The notes below the pieces were generated by a model. The model was not told the origin of the DNA. It ran no database searches and saw only the letters and a program-made list of their open reading frames with translations. From the NCBI GenBank assembly GCA_035048815.1, contig JAUCBN010000035.1, positions 17,691,001 through 17,755,000 of the forward strand: a stretch of 64,000 bases of DNA. Direction: 5' to 3'. This document shows, in pieces, positions 35,011 through 44,084 of this stretch (position 1 is its first letter; every line of letters starts with the position of its first letter). Made by a program: the position numbers and the translations under genes. The DNA comes from Abelmoschus esculentus. Taxonomy: Eukaryota > Streptophyta > Magnoliopsida > Malvales > Malvaceae.

Positions 35011-36166
35011 GTAGAAATATGTTTTCCAGGAGATATCTGATCTGGCAGATTTGGATTATCCAGTCAGCAAAAGATTCTAAAAGATAGTCCAGTCAGCATA
35101 TTCTAGAAGGATGAATGGATTATTTTGGAATTGTCCTAAAGATTTATCTTAGGAATTTAAATTTTAAATTTTAGAACATTTATCTTTATCTTTATTTTTT
35201 AAAAAAATTTGAATTGTTATATTTTTAGGGTTTTAGAATAGTATAAATACCCATAGGGTAAAGCTTGAGATGTACTTCAATTTTCACTTTCTCTCTTGAG
35301 TAATAAAAGTTCTCTCTAGTTCTTTTATTTTTCTTTGAGTTTTCTTATTTCTTTTCTTCTAGAAAATGCTAAGTATGATCTCATTCATACTTAGCTAAAC
35401 TTTCATTTAGCCAAAAGCTAATGACGAATCAATCCATATTATGAGAATCGTAAAGCACTTAATACCTTCGGATAACATTCTTGATTTTCTGAAATCAAGG
35501 ATTGACAATCGGCTTTTCTTTTAATGATCTCGACGCCTTCATTTCAAAAAGTGCACGTTGACTTGAAGATTGTTTAGATCTATCGTTGAGAAGAAGAATC
35601 GGCTGCTAGCAAATTTGGCTTCTTGTGAATAAACTTAGTGGCGGTCCACTAAGGGAAATAAAGATCGGGTTTGATTCTTTGTGAGACGCTATAACTCGAG
35701 TCAAGCTTTTTCAGTAATTAAAGTTGCATTGACGCTAACGGCGATAGACGTGGTTAGTCCAGCAAAGACTGAATTCCGGAGATAGACTTGGGAATATTGG
35801 TTACTGAAGAGAAGCAAGTTACAAGGGTTGGGCCTTGTAAACTGTAACTGACATAGATCTTAAAGTAAAATCTATTTCAATGATCAATTTGGAATTGAGG
35901 CGAAGCGAAGCTTGAGGCTATATTCTTTAAATTTGTTACTTTCGAATATTTATTTTCATTTAATTTCAGTTATTATTAGATTAAGATTATTTTTAGTTTT
36001 ATAATATCAAACCCTAATTTTCTAATTTATTATTTTTTTGGATCAGGATCAATTCAATTCAACATTGGAAATTTCTTAATCCATGTGGATCAAAGCTATT
36101 TTCTCTATACTATTCTTTTATTTAATTTGAGAAATATGAATTATTTATTTGACGATTCGACGCTTG
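35011..36166 (+). mobile_element. Solo LTR (Athila/Tat-like) inside copia gag
   Basis: About 1156 bases separate two parts of the copia gag. The sequence TCAAT occurs on both sides (35006-35010 and 36167-36171) and can serve as the 5-base duplication. Exact ends are ambiguous because the termini are not a clean TG...CA. The interior has a TATAAATACCC promoter-like motif near 35243 and a 'ccatgtggatcaa' tail like that of the LTR at 58312-60516. It has no coding content. Confidence 0.65.
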
Positions 36167-36195
36167 TCAATCAGCGAGGCGAGATTCAGCATCCA

Positions 36196-36650
36196 TTAGA
36201 AGGAAACAACTCCAGCAACCATGTAGGGTTCACGGCTGGCAAAAATGACCGCAACAAATGGGTCATATTCTGGTGTTAATCCATTGAGAATTGTAGCAAT
36301 GTGTTCGACAGAGGACACTGGATTATCACATGAGGCCAATAGATCACACACTTCCTTGATTTGCATTGTATATTCCCTCATGGTGAGCTCAGCTTTCTTG
36401 ATGGAACAATATGACAGTGAAGATACATGAGTTTAGTGGTTGAGAGCTGAGAATATAAGGAGGCCACAGTTTTCCAGATTTCGATCGTGGTGTTAGTCCC
36501 AACCAGTTGTGGAAGAACATCAGTACTCACCGTCGAGAGAAGCCATGAGGCAAGAGAATTGTCTTGTTTGAAGAAGCAAGTGTAAGTTGGATTAGGTGCA
36601 GAGACGCCATCCTCAGTGGTGATTGTTTTTGGGGCGGCAAAACGGAGCCA
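36196..36650 (-). pseudogene. Copia gag N-terminal part
   Basis: In broken minus-strand frames one reads YLDGSVLPPK-like sequence, SLASWLLSTVS-like sequence and then TMREYTMQIKEVCDLLASC with NPVSSVEHIATILNGLTPEY, matching the plant copia gag (UBN2-type) order. Stops and frameshifts are present. The retroelement at 36686-39395 separates it from its start near 39450. Confidence 0.75.
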
Positions 36651-36685
36651 TCTAGGTATCCTTCAAGGCCATAACCCCGCATCCT

Positions 36686-36960
36686 TGTAACACACCGTTT
36701 TAGTGACTCACTAAAACAGTATCGTTTTATTTTATTTAGTTATTTTTAGTTTTTTCTAAACATTTTCGTTTTGCAGCCCTTGGGTATATGTTTCTGAAAT
36801 CCTCTGTTCCAACATTATCGATAGATTGAATGAATGGAAAACTTCTCGTCCCTGTCCCTTTTCTTTTATTCTTCCTCTAAATTTCCTGCTTCTTCTCTTG
36901 CCTTTATTTTGTTCTGTTTTTTCCTCTTTTAATTCTGATTTTTCAGTTTGTGTTCTTACA
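36686..36960 (+). repeat. Left LTR of the RRM-carrying retroelement
   Basis: 275 bases. It differs from the right copy at about 15 positions by eye, mostly transitions. Confidence 0.88.
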
Positions 36961-37086
36961 AAGGTATCCAGAGCCACGTTCTTCGCCATGGACATGGATG
37001 AAAGTTACCGGTTCTTTTTTTCGGAACTATAAATACTGGTTGAAATCTATTTGGGCAATCGAATCCTTCAGGTTACAATACACCAT

Positions 37087-38718
37087 ATGATTTATCTTAT
37101 AACTCGAGAAGAGATGCATCGGGTTTTCTCACCTTTTGGCTCGTTGAAAAAAATTATTCAACTCCAAAAACCTGATGGTTGTCAATTTTTGATCCAATAT
37201 AAAGAACTCTGGAATGCGATCGAAGCTAGATCTTCACTTCAAGGCCGTAATGTTTATGATGGATGTTGTCAACTCGATATTCAGTTTTATAAAGTTGTAG
37301 AGGCGATAGATTCTACCGAGCCGATACAAGTACTGACATCAGGTGTGGTTACAGAAATAGATTCAATTGAAGCTCAAATATTTGATAAAATTTCGTATCT
37401 AAGTGATGAATCTCAAGAGGATAAGACAATAGTTCTTACTGATTTAGAGGATTTAGCTAATTATTTACCTGAGTCGATTGAGGGTTTGGTGGCTTCTGCA
37501 TTTTCTGATGAACCAATTGAAGATATATTGGATTCGAGGGATACACCTAATAGCAATATGGACAGCCTTAATCTAAATCAGGTGATTTTACATGTTTATC
37601 CAAATAGGATAGTCACAAGTATTGATCTGAACAGAAATATTCCAAAGCTAGATTTTGCTTGTAATGTTTACCCAACTAGTGCAATTCTTGAGCTTGATGC
37701 AATTATGGAAACTTCAAGAGTTGATAGTAGTATGATTAGGAGGATTCCGAATGAGATTGATTTTTGTGTTGTTATTGGTAAACTTAGTGGTCATTATACC
37801 GTAGGAGATCGATTAAAAAAGTTTGATTATGAACTTATGAATGCTCAGTCTAAAAAGTTTGGACGAGAGTGCTCGACAAGGCTTAGTAATGCTATTGTAT
37901 TGATTGAGGATGGTGATCCATATATATTTAGATTACTGTTAATGAAAAATGAAAACAAAACAAGAGGTGTTTTCTACATAATATCTTTGTCCAAAGGATT
38001 ACTTGAAAGTGTTGTCTTGTTATTTATTCATGAAGAATCGTTAGTGAGCAACAATAGTTACTTGTTTGATAATGCTGAATTGAACAATTTTAGAGTTTGG
38101 AAGCAAGACTTAAAAGGGTACTTATTAGGGGATATAGAAATTAATTGTATGCTCAATGATATCCCTATTGAGAATGAGAAGCATCTTTTTCAATCACAAC
38201 TAAGTCTACTGCAACAATTTGAGAATAAAATATTGAATGATACTAATTCCTATTTTGAACTTTTGAGGAAGTTGGATGAAGCAAAAGATGAGCGAAGAAG
38301 TCTTGTAAAGAAGATGGAGCATATGGAGTGCTACTACGAAGCTCTTGTTCAGAAACTCAAAAAAAGCCAAGGACAGATGTTGGGAGAATTGCAAAGTCTC
38401 AAAAATGAACATTCTACTTGTTTGTATAAGGTGCAGTCCACCAAAGTTGAGATAGAGGCTATGTGCCAAGATATGAATGAGAAGATCGTGAAATTTTTAG
38501 AAGAGAAACAAAATTTAGAATCTCTAAGTAAGGAATTGGTAAGAAGGGGTATAATTACAGAAGCAACACTCAAAAGGGGAAGTTTTTGTAGATTCTTTAC
38601 GAATAGACTCTGTGGAAAACTTGGAGATGGTACAGAGTTATGGACTGGTTTTAGAAGAATTTCATTTCACCAAGCCCTTGTATTGCCAAAATCAGCATGT
38701 AGAGACATCTCAAAGTAA
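37087..38718 (+). CDS. PTB-like RRM plus coiled-coil protein encoded inside a retroelement
   Basis: The frame is open from 37033 and its first ATG is at 37087 (543 aa from there). Upstream codons already belong to the conserved domain (NRILQVTIHHM), so the true start is uncertain. It may have been lost or lie at 36988 in another frame (MDMDESYRFFF, ended by TAA). Counting from 37051, residues 3-79 match the second RNA-recognition motif of plant polypyrimidine tract-binding proteins: VTIHHM, HRVFSPFG and SLQGRNVYDGCCQLDIQF are diagnostic. Residues 80-375 are acidic at first and not recognised. Residues about 380-510 are a coiled coil (LLRKLDEAKDERRSL, KKMEHMECYYEALVQKLK) that resembles a long plant coiled-coil protein of the At1g22060 type. 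The tail after 512 leaves that similarity, probably by frameshift. It is unusual in staying open while neighbouring retro-genes are full of stops. Confidence 0.75.
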   Translation: MIYLITREEMHRVFSPFGSLKKIIQLQKPDGCQFLIQYKELWNAIEARSSLQGRNVYDGCCQLDIQFYKVVEAIDSTEPIQVLTSGVVTEIDSIEAQIFDKISYLSDESQEDKTIVLTDLEDLANYLPESIEGLVASAFSDEPIEDILDSRDTPNSNMDSLNLNQVILHVYPNRIVTSIDLNRNIPKLDFACNVYPTSAILELDAIMETSRVDSSMIRRIPNEIDFCVVIGKLSGHYTVGDRLKKFDYELMNAQSKKFGRECSTRLSNAIVLIEDGDPYIFRLLLMKNENKTRGVFYIISLSKGLLESVVLLFIHEESLVSNNSYLFDNAELNNFRVWKQDLKGYLLGDIEINCMLNDIPIENEKHLFQSQLSLLQQFENKILNDTNSYFELLRKLDEAKDERRSLVKKMEHMECYYEALVQKLKKSQGQMLGELQSLKNEHSTCLYKVQSTKVEIEAMCQDMNEKIVKFLEEKQNLESLSKELVRRGIITEATLKRGSFCRFFTNRLCGKLGDGTELWTGFRRISFHQALVLPKSACRDISK

Positions 38719-39121
38719 TCTGCTAGACATGTTGCAGAAGCTAATTTTTCTTGCTATCAAGTTATGGAGAAATTGGTGTCACATAGTCAACATGTTAATA
38801 AAGAGAGTATTAACAAAGGGGTACCAATTTATGAACCGTCATTTGTTGGTGAGGTAGTTAACATTGATCTCGAAGAATCAATTAGGATTTTTTTGATCCT
38901 GGAGGTATTAAGTTTGCATGCATTGACATAGAAATCATACGGTTGATTCATAATTAGTTTTCGATCATTGTCGACATGGAAGAACTATTACGGTTCACAT
39001 TTTAAGTTCGATCAAGGATAAGAGAGCATGGGGACACATTTGGTCTAATCACTGAAAAAAGAAAAAAGAGAGGGTCTTGTTTTAATCCTTGAGGACAAGG
39101 ATTCTTTTGAGGGGGAAGTTT

Positions 39122-39395
39122 TGTAACACACCGTTTTAGTGACTCACTAAAACAGTGTTGTTTTATTTTATTTAGTTATTTTTAGTTTTTTTAAACGTTT
39201 TCGTTTTGCAGCCCTTGGGTATATGTTTCTGAAATTCTCCGTTTCAACATTATCGATAGATTGAATGAATGGAAAACTTCTCGTCCCTGTCTTTTTTCTT
39301 CTATTCTTCCTCTAAATTTTATGCTTCTTCTATTGCCCTTATTTTGTTCTGTTTCTTCCTCTTTTAATTCTGATTTTTCAGTTTGTGTTCTTACA
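39122..39395 (+). repeat. Right LTR of the RRM-carrying retroelement
   Basis: 274 bases, partner of 36686-36960. It is preceded by the purine tract and followed by ATCAT. Confidence 0.88.
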
Positions 39396-39508
39396 ATCAT
39401 CAGCAATACTTGATGGAAAAAGACTGCTCAGAGCATCCTTCCTAGCCGGAGATGTCAATAACATGAGCCATATTGAATCAGGAGTTAAAATGGACCTCTG
39501 ATACCATG

Positions 39509-39723
39509 TGAAATCAAGAATGAACAAGGAAATGATGGAGAAGATGATTCTTCCTTTTCATTTACAGAGGCAATGTATTTATACAATTACATAAGAATTC
39601 TGTAGAAGGAATGAGATCCTTCTTTAACAACTTTTCCTCCTAAATGCAGTAACCTCCTTCCTTAGTTTGTTACGCTAGTTGTCAATGGTTGCTGCTGAGT
39701 TAAGCTGGACCATTCTTTAATAT
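39509..39723 (-). repeat. LTR of copia element (5' copy on the minus strand)
   Basis: Partner of 31111-31326. It is adjacent to the primer-binding site at 39490-39508 and followed by the AATCTT flank. Confidence 0.85.
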
Positions 39724-40247
39724 AATCTTGTAACTATTTTGGCCCTCACTGTTCTATGTTGAAAAATTAAACCTCATCCAATCAATTAGATGTTGACACG
39801 CCGTATTTTCATTTACGAAAAAAAATCCATCCCTACACTATAGTTCTATTGATCAATGTTCGATTATTGAGTGAAGGAGTTTGTTCCAAAATTTAAAAGA
39901 TTATAAAGAATAACGTATCAAAGTATCTAGAATTACATGTCAAACAAAAAAAAATTGAGCGGTCATAAGAGATTTTTGCACATTTGGGAGTAATAAAGAA
40001 GGGAGGTGACTAACTGTTTTATTTTGATATACAAATAATGATTCACAATGATGTCATGCAGAGTGACGGCAACATCAGAGAAAGGTGAGAGTTAGAAATG
40101 TGTAAGGGACATTTGTGCCATTAGTTCAATTCATTCATTCATTTTTAACAGAGATAACGATCGGAGCCAATATGATTATGAAATTATAGTTTATGTACCT
40201 AACTCTAAAAGGAGTATAGTTGAAGGGCTTATAGCTGAATTAAGCCT

Positions 40248-40908
40248 AAATAAAATCTAAAGCAAGAAAGGTTTAGATATCCAGATGGGTTTACTTAGAA
40301 TGAAAATGCCTTTTCAGTGTGAATTGGGCTTTTTTTAGAGCTAAAAAGAAGCTAACTATATAAGAACGAAAAGAACCTTGCAAAGTGGTCCATCTTGCCT
40401 AGGGAACATCTAATTTGTCCAACTTACCAAATTAGATAATATTATGGTGAATTTCATAAATGGTCTCAATAAAAGAATATGATATTTAATTTAGAAAATT
40501 TGAGTTTAATAAATTTGTTCTTTCTTATTATAAGATTAAAAAATATACACATATATTATATTGTAATTATTTTTATATTATTAAAAAAATTAATATTGTG
40601 CTTACTCTTAAATTAATATGTATTCTCACCTAAAGATATCGCATGAGTACAATTTTGCGGATTCCGTCCTACTCTCGTCCTAGTCAGGGTGGAGATGGGT
40701 ATAAGTTTAGTGAGGAATGACGGGTGTGGATGTAAAAAGTCAAACACATCGTGGGTAGTTTTAAGACCTTACACACACCTTATCCACCCGACCCACATAT
40801 GTCTACCATATGAATTTTAAACTATTTATGTTTGTAGACTATGATTATGTCTTTTATTATGGTGTTTTATGTACTAAGATATTAGTTTATTTTAAAATCT
40901 ACATTAAT
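40248..40908. other. Intergenic sequence between TIR element and CACTA element
   Basis: AT-rich, with no coding sequence or element ends recognised. The missing N-terminal exons of the DBR1 relic were looked for here and not found. Confidence 0.4.
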
Positions 40909-41931
40909 CACTACAACAAAATTAGTATATAGCGACGTTCTTCGCGGTGTTTTTGGAATAAACGTCACAATGATTTGTATTCTAATGGTGCTTGTATTTA
41001 AAATGCCGCAATAATTTGTTTTTAGCGGCGCTTTACAACAAACGTCACAATAACTTATATTTTAATGACGTTTATATTACAAATATCGTAATAGAATTAT
41101 TTTTTAGCGGTTTTTTACAAACGCCATAATATTTTATACTTCCTGTCTTTTATGTTACAAACACCGCAATAAGTGTGTTTTATAATGATTTAAACAAATG
41201 CCACAATAACATATGTATTAATGGCGTTTTGGAAGACAAACGCTGCAAAACCCTCCTATATGAACTCAATATGTCGGGAAATTTATCCCTAAATTAAAAA
41301 ACCCAATTTCCCTCGCCCAGTTTTCAAACAACGTCGATCGATCCCCGTCTTGCTCGACATTAACTCGCTGGAATCAATGTCGGAGTCTCGCGGGTCATCC
41401 ACCATCGTTGCCACCACCAAAATCTATAGTTGAAGCAATTTTTCGTTGAAGCAATCTGCAGTGGGGTAACCTAATTTGTCCTTGGAATCACCATTTCCTC
41501 AATCTGTCGTTGACTCGCTGGCATCACCGTTTCTTTAATTTGTCGTTGAAGCAATCTGCAGTGGGGTAACCTAATTTCTACAAATCCATCGTTGTCCGGC
41601 GTCCCTCCATCGTTGCCCCAATTTGCTCAATTTGTTTACCTGCAGGTAACCGTTAATTTCTTTCACCAAAAATCCATTTCAATATCCATTTTGCTCATTT
41701 TTTGTTGAAAACACTCCAGGTAATAACTTGTTTACATTAATCTGTTTCCACAAATCCATTTTCTCAATTTCTTTGATAATTTTTCTCAATGGGAATAGCT
41801 CGTGGTAGTAAAAACTAGCTGTGTATATTTTCATTTATTTGAGTGGTTAAAACTTAGAATGGAGACAATTTCGAAGTTAAGAAGATTGAGTGTAATACAA
41901 TTGAAGAGGATTTCATACTCGTGTATTACAG

Positions 41932-42180
41932 GTGGATGGACTTGTTGCTTTAATGGAAGGTGAGCATATCGGGCCTTTTAATCTGGGCAACCCCGGAGAG
42001 TTCACTATGCTCGAATTGGCCAAGGTTTGTCCTTCCGCGTCCAATTTATTTTCTGTTGAGTAATCTTAGCATATTCGTGGAGGCGTTTTGAAATTCATTT
42101 TCCTGCTAACCTTTCAGGTTGTCAAAGACACAATTGATCCAAGTGCAACAATAGAATATAAACCAAATACTGCAGACTAA
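41932..42180 (+). pseudogene. Captured UDP-glucuronate decarboxylase (UXS) exons
   Basis: Exon 41932-42024 encodes VDGLVALMEGEHIGPFNLGN then PGEFTMLELAK. A GT...AG intron follows and exon 42118-42180 encodes VVKDTIDPSATIEYKPNTAD and then TAA. Plant UXS enzymes, which convert UDP-glucuronic acid to UDP-xylose, carry the same sequence near their C-terminus, followed by DPHKRKPD, which is cut off here. Only about 50 codons of a gene of roughly 340-440 are present, and neither a start nor the Rossmann NAD site is included. It is a transduced fragment inside the CACTA element, with the intron kept, so capture was from DNA and not from cDNA. Confidence 0.88.
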
Positions 42181-42537
42181 TTGTTTGTAGTTTCTTAAGA
42201 TTAGACTAATTGTTGTTCAATTTACCGATTTTGATTTCGTCTAATTTTTCCATTTTTGTGGTTTTGCAGGTCTGCGTATTTTATTTGGTTCTTCAAGCAC
42301 TTGATACTGTTGGTTTGTTCTTAGTCTTTTAATCCTTGTTTTTCTTTCTTTTTTTAATGTATTCCCTTATACAAGTTTTTCACTGATTCTAAGTTATGAA
42401 AATTTTCCATTAGACACATAAATGTTGTGTGCTGTACAATTATAAACATTTAGATTGGCAGAATGCTCCTGAATGTTCTCCATGCCAGTCAGTAATTCTT
42501 GAATTTGAATTACTAATATGACATTTTAATCTTACAG

Positions 42538-42955
42538 GCATTGGTGCAAATGGAGAACTGGTTCATTCGCTTTCCAACAATTTTACAGGCATGTGAGAGC
42601 ATCTTAGAGATGCTTAGGGGGCAATATTCTCATTCTGTTGGTTGTTATAATGAAGCAAATTATCACGATGTGGAAGCTACAAAGATATGTTGTTTAACTT
42701 GGCACCAATTACATGTTCCATATTTTCATTGTCGCTTTTGAAATAGAGGTGGGAGTTAAATTTTAATATAAGCAAGCACATTCTGTTTTAGCGAATTTTA
42801 TCTAATTTACGTTACTTCTTTCCTGTTTTCAAATGAATATTTGTGAAATTTAAAAAGTGTCCATTTTGTTTCACATGGTCAGAAAACTGAGAGCAAATGA
42901 ATGCAGATCATGTGCCAAGTTTATGCAGCCATTTCATACTTTTCGTTGGTGATGC
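42538..42955 (+). pseudogene. Captured SCC4/MAU2 cohesin-loader exons
   Basis: Exon 42538-42683 encodes ALVQMENWFIRFPTILQACE, then SILEMLRGQYSHSVGCYNEA and EATK. Exon 42883-42955 encodes TESK, a TGA, then MQIMCQVYAAISYF. Plant SCC4 (MAU2, partner of SCC2 in loading cohesin) has the matching blocks RFPTILQASE, MLRGQYAHSVGCYxEAAFHYIEA and KLTESKSMQAMCQVYAAVSYICIGDAE. The first exon's donor has changed from GTATGT to ATATGT, and a Ser codon region now has a stop. It is the second host gene fragment in this element. Possible further captured exons (42270-42312, 43208-43269) have correct-looking splice borders but no recognised product. Confidence 0.85.
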
Positions 42956-43479
42956 TGCTACCGGATATGTTGCTGTTCCTAAGCCCTCTTTCCATCTCAC
43001 TATATAACTGTCAATCAATTGAAATAGGAATTTCAATAGTTAAATGGGGCAAAGGAAGATGTAAAGTTGAATTGACTTTATATATGCATTGCAATTTGCA
43101 ATAGATTAGGAACTTAAAAGATTGGCTATGAAGAACTTGTGACACATCAAGCACCCTAGAAAGTGTTTAATTTCTATTATCTTTAACTAAAATTTGTTTT
43201 TTTGCAGGGGTTTGTTATAGAACTTAAGCTAATGTGTCATCAGCTGGTTGTGGGAGACTCTTTAGTCGTATGCATGCTTTAAAATTTTCTTGCTTTATGT
43301 ATATCAACTCCCCGTAGCGTTTTCAAGTACATTATAACAGATAGCTGATTTTGTTGGTCTATTCAAAATGTATTCAATATGTGAGTGGATTGAATATAGA
43401 TATTTTTGGGTTTGTGGTCTAATCATGTTTATGCGTTGACCAATTATATATATATATATATATATATTAAAGAATGATG

Positions 43480-43800
43480 TTCTTTAGCGGTGTTTGTGTA
43501 TCAAAATGCCGCAACAGAGTGGTTCCTTAGTGGCGTTTGTGTATCAAAATGCCGCACAGAGTGGTTCCTTAGCGACGTTTGTGTATCCAAACGGCGCAAC
43601 AGAGTGGTTCTTTAGCGGCGTTTGAATACACAATCGTCGCTAAGGAACCACTTTGTTGCGGCGTTTGGATACACAAATGCCGCTAAAGATCTTGTCATAT
43701 TGTAAAAATGTCGCAAACTATTGCGGTACAGTTTTTAGCGACAATTCTTGCAGCGTTTTTTTAAGTGCCGGGATGGACTTTAACGACATTAAAAAAACGC
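43480..43800. repeat. CACTA right subterminal repeats, partly inverted
   Basis: Several copies of TTAGCGGCGTTTGTGTATC followed by AAATGCCGCAACAGAGTGG occur in direct orientation, then one in inverse orientation at about 43625-43690, able to form a long hairpin. Such arrays are known transposase-binding regions in CACTA elements. Confidence 0.7.
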
Positions 43801-44084
43801 TGCTATTGGTCTGTTTTGGTGTAGTGGAGCTTTAAGTTTGTGGATTTTGAATTCAATTAATTTAGTTTTTAGAAAAATGATACTTTATGATCGAACTTGA
43901 ATTAATCAGGTTATAAATTTATAGTATGTGTGATAAGTAGAATTTATAAAAGTGTAAATATGCTTTATATAAGTAAGCTATAGATAATTAATTAGTTATA
44001 GTTAAGTAAAATTTATACAGACGAAAATAGGTTTTACTAAAGTTAACTATCGTTAGTTAGTTGTAGTTAAATTAATATTGGTGT

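Larger units (their letters stand above)
36686..39395 (+). mobile_element. Non-autonomous LTR retroelement carrying a PTB-like RRM/coiled-coil ORF
   Basis: LTRs of 275 and 274 bases (36686-36960, 39122-39395) begin TGTAACACACCG and end GTGTTCTTACA. Flanks ATCCT and ATCAT agree at 4 of 5. AAGGTATCCAGAGCC at 36961 is a recognisable initiator-methionine primer site and TTGAGGGGGAAGTTT before 39122 is a polypurine tract. No protease, reverse transcriptase or integrase is present. Instead the interior holds one long open frame (37033-38718). The pre-LTR segment TTTTAATCCTTGAGGACAAG is shared with the gypsy element at 11081-15614, so a gypsy chromovirus is the likely source of enzymes. It lies inside the copia element's gag region. 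Confidence 0.88.
31111..39723 (-). mobile_element. Ty1/copia retrotransposon with two nested insertions
   Basis: Similar LTRs of about 216 bases lie at 31111-31326 and 39509-39723, both flanked by AATCTT (or ATCTT). The primer-binding site on the minus strand beside the right LTR reads CATGGTATCAGAGGTCC, matching the initiator-methionine type. On the minus strand, gag (36650-36196 and 35009-34548), protease (34602-34156), integrase (34143-33107), reverse transcriptase (32754-32065) and RNase H (31708-31349) follow copia order. It is interrupted by a solo LTR at 35011-36166 and a non-autonomous retroelement at 36686-39395. Frames are broken, and the reverse-transcriptase active site is damaged. 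Confidence 0.9.
31043..40247. mobile_element. Mutator-like TIR element split by the copia insertion
   Basis: The left arm (GGATTAATCCAACGG, then TAAGCCCTCAAACTATAC) and the right arm (near 40190-40247, reverse complement GGCTTAATTCAGC then TAAGCCCTTCAACTATAC) form inverted ends. Without the copia insertion at 31111-39723 the element would be about 590 bases. The flanks TAGACAAAA and TAAATAAAA agree at 7 of 9 bases, consistent with a worn 9-base duplication. A related family member may be the fold-back at 44085-44912. No transposase is present. Confidence 0.6.
40909..43826 (+). mobile_element. Non-autonomous CACTA transposon with captured host exons
   Basis: The left end is CACTACAACAAAA and the right end TTTTGGTGTAGTG, which is its inverse with one mismatch in 13. 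Both ends carry subterminal arrays: AGCGGCGTTT/ACGTCACAATAA motifs on the left (40930-41250) and TTAGCGGCGTTTGTGTATC/ATGCCGCAACAGAG motifs on the right (43480-43800), some inverted. These are classic CACTA features. Between them are exon-intron pieces of two host genes and no transposase. The 3-base flanks AAT and GAG do not match, so the insertion may be old or rearranged. Confidence 0.88.

Noticed and set aside
36988..37032. ATG at 36988 as the start of the retroelement protein
   Set aside because: Its frame ends at TAA within about 15 codons. It could be the old start before a frameshift, but the present sequence does not connect.
41932..42180. A resident UXS gene
   Set aside because: Only about 50 codons near the C-terminus are present, ending in TAA, and they lie inside clear CACTA ends.
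40909..43826. A matching 3-base target duplication for the CACTA element
   Set aside because: Flanks are AAT and GAG. No shift of the ends by a base or two makes them match.
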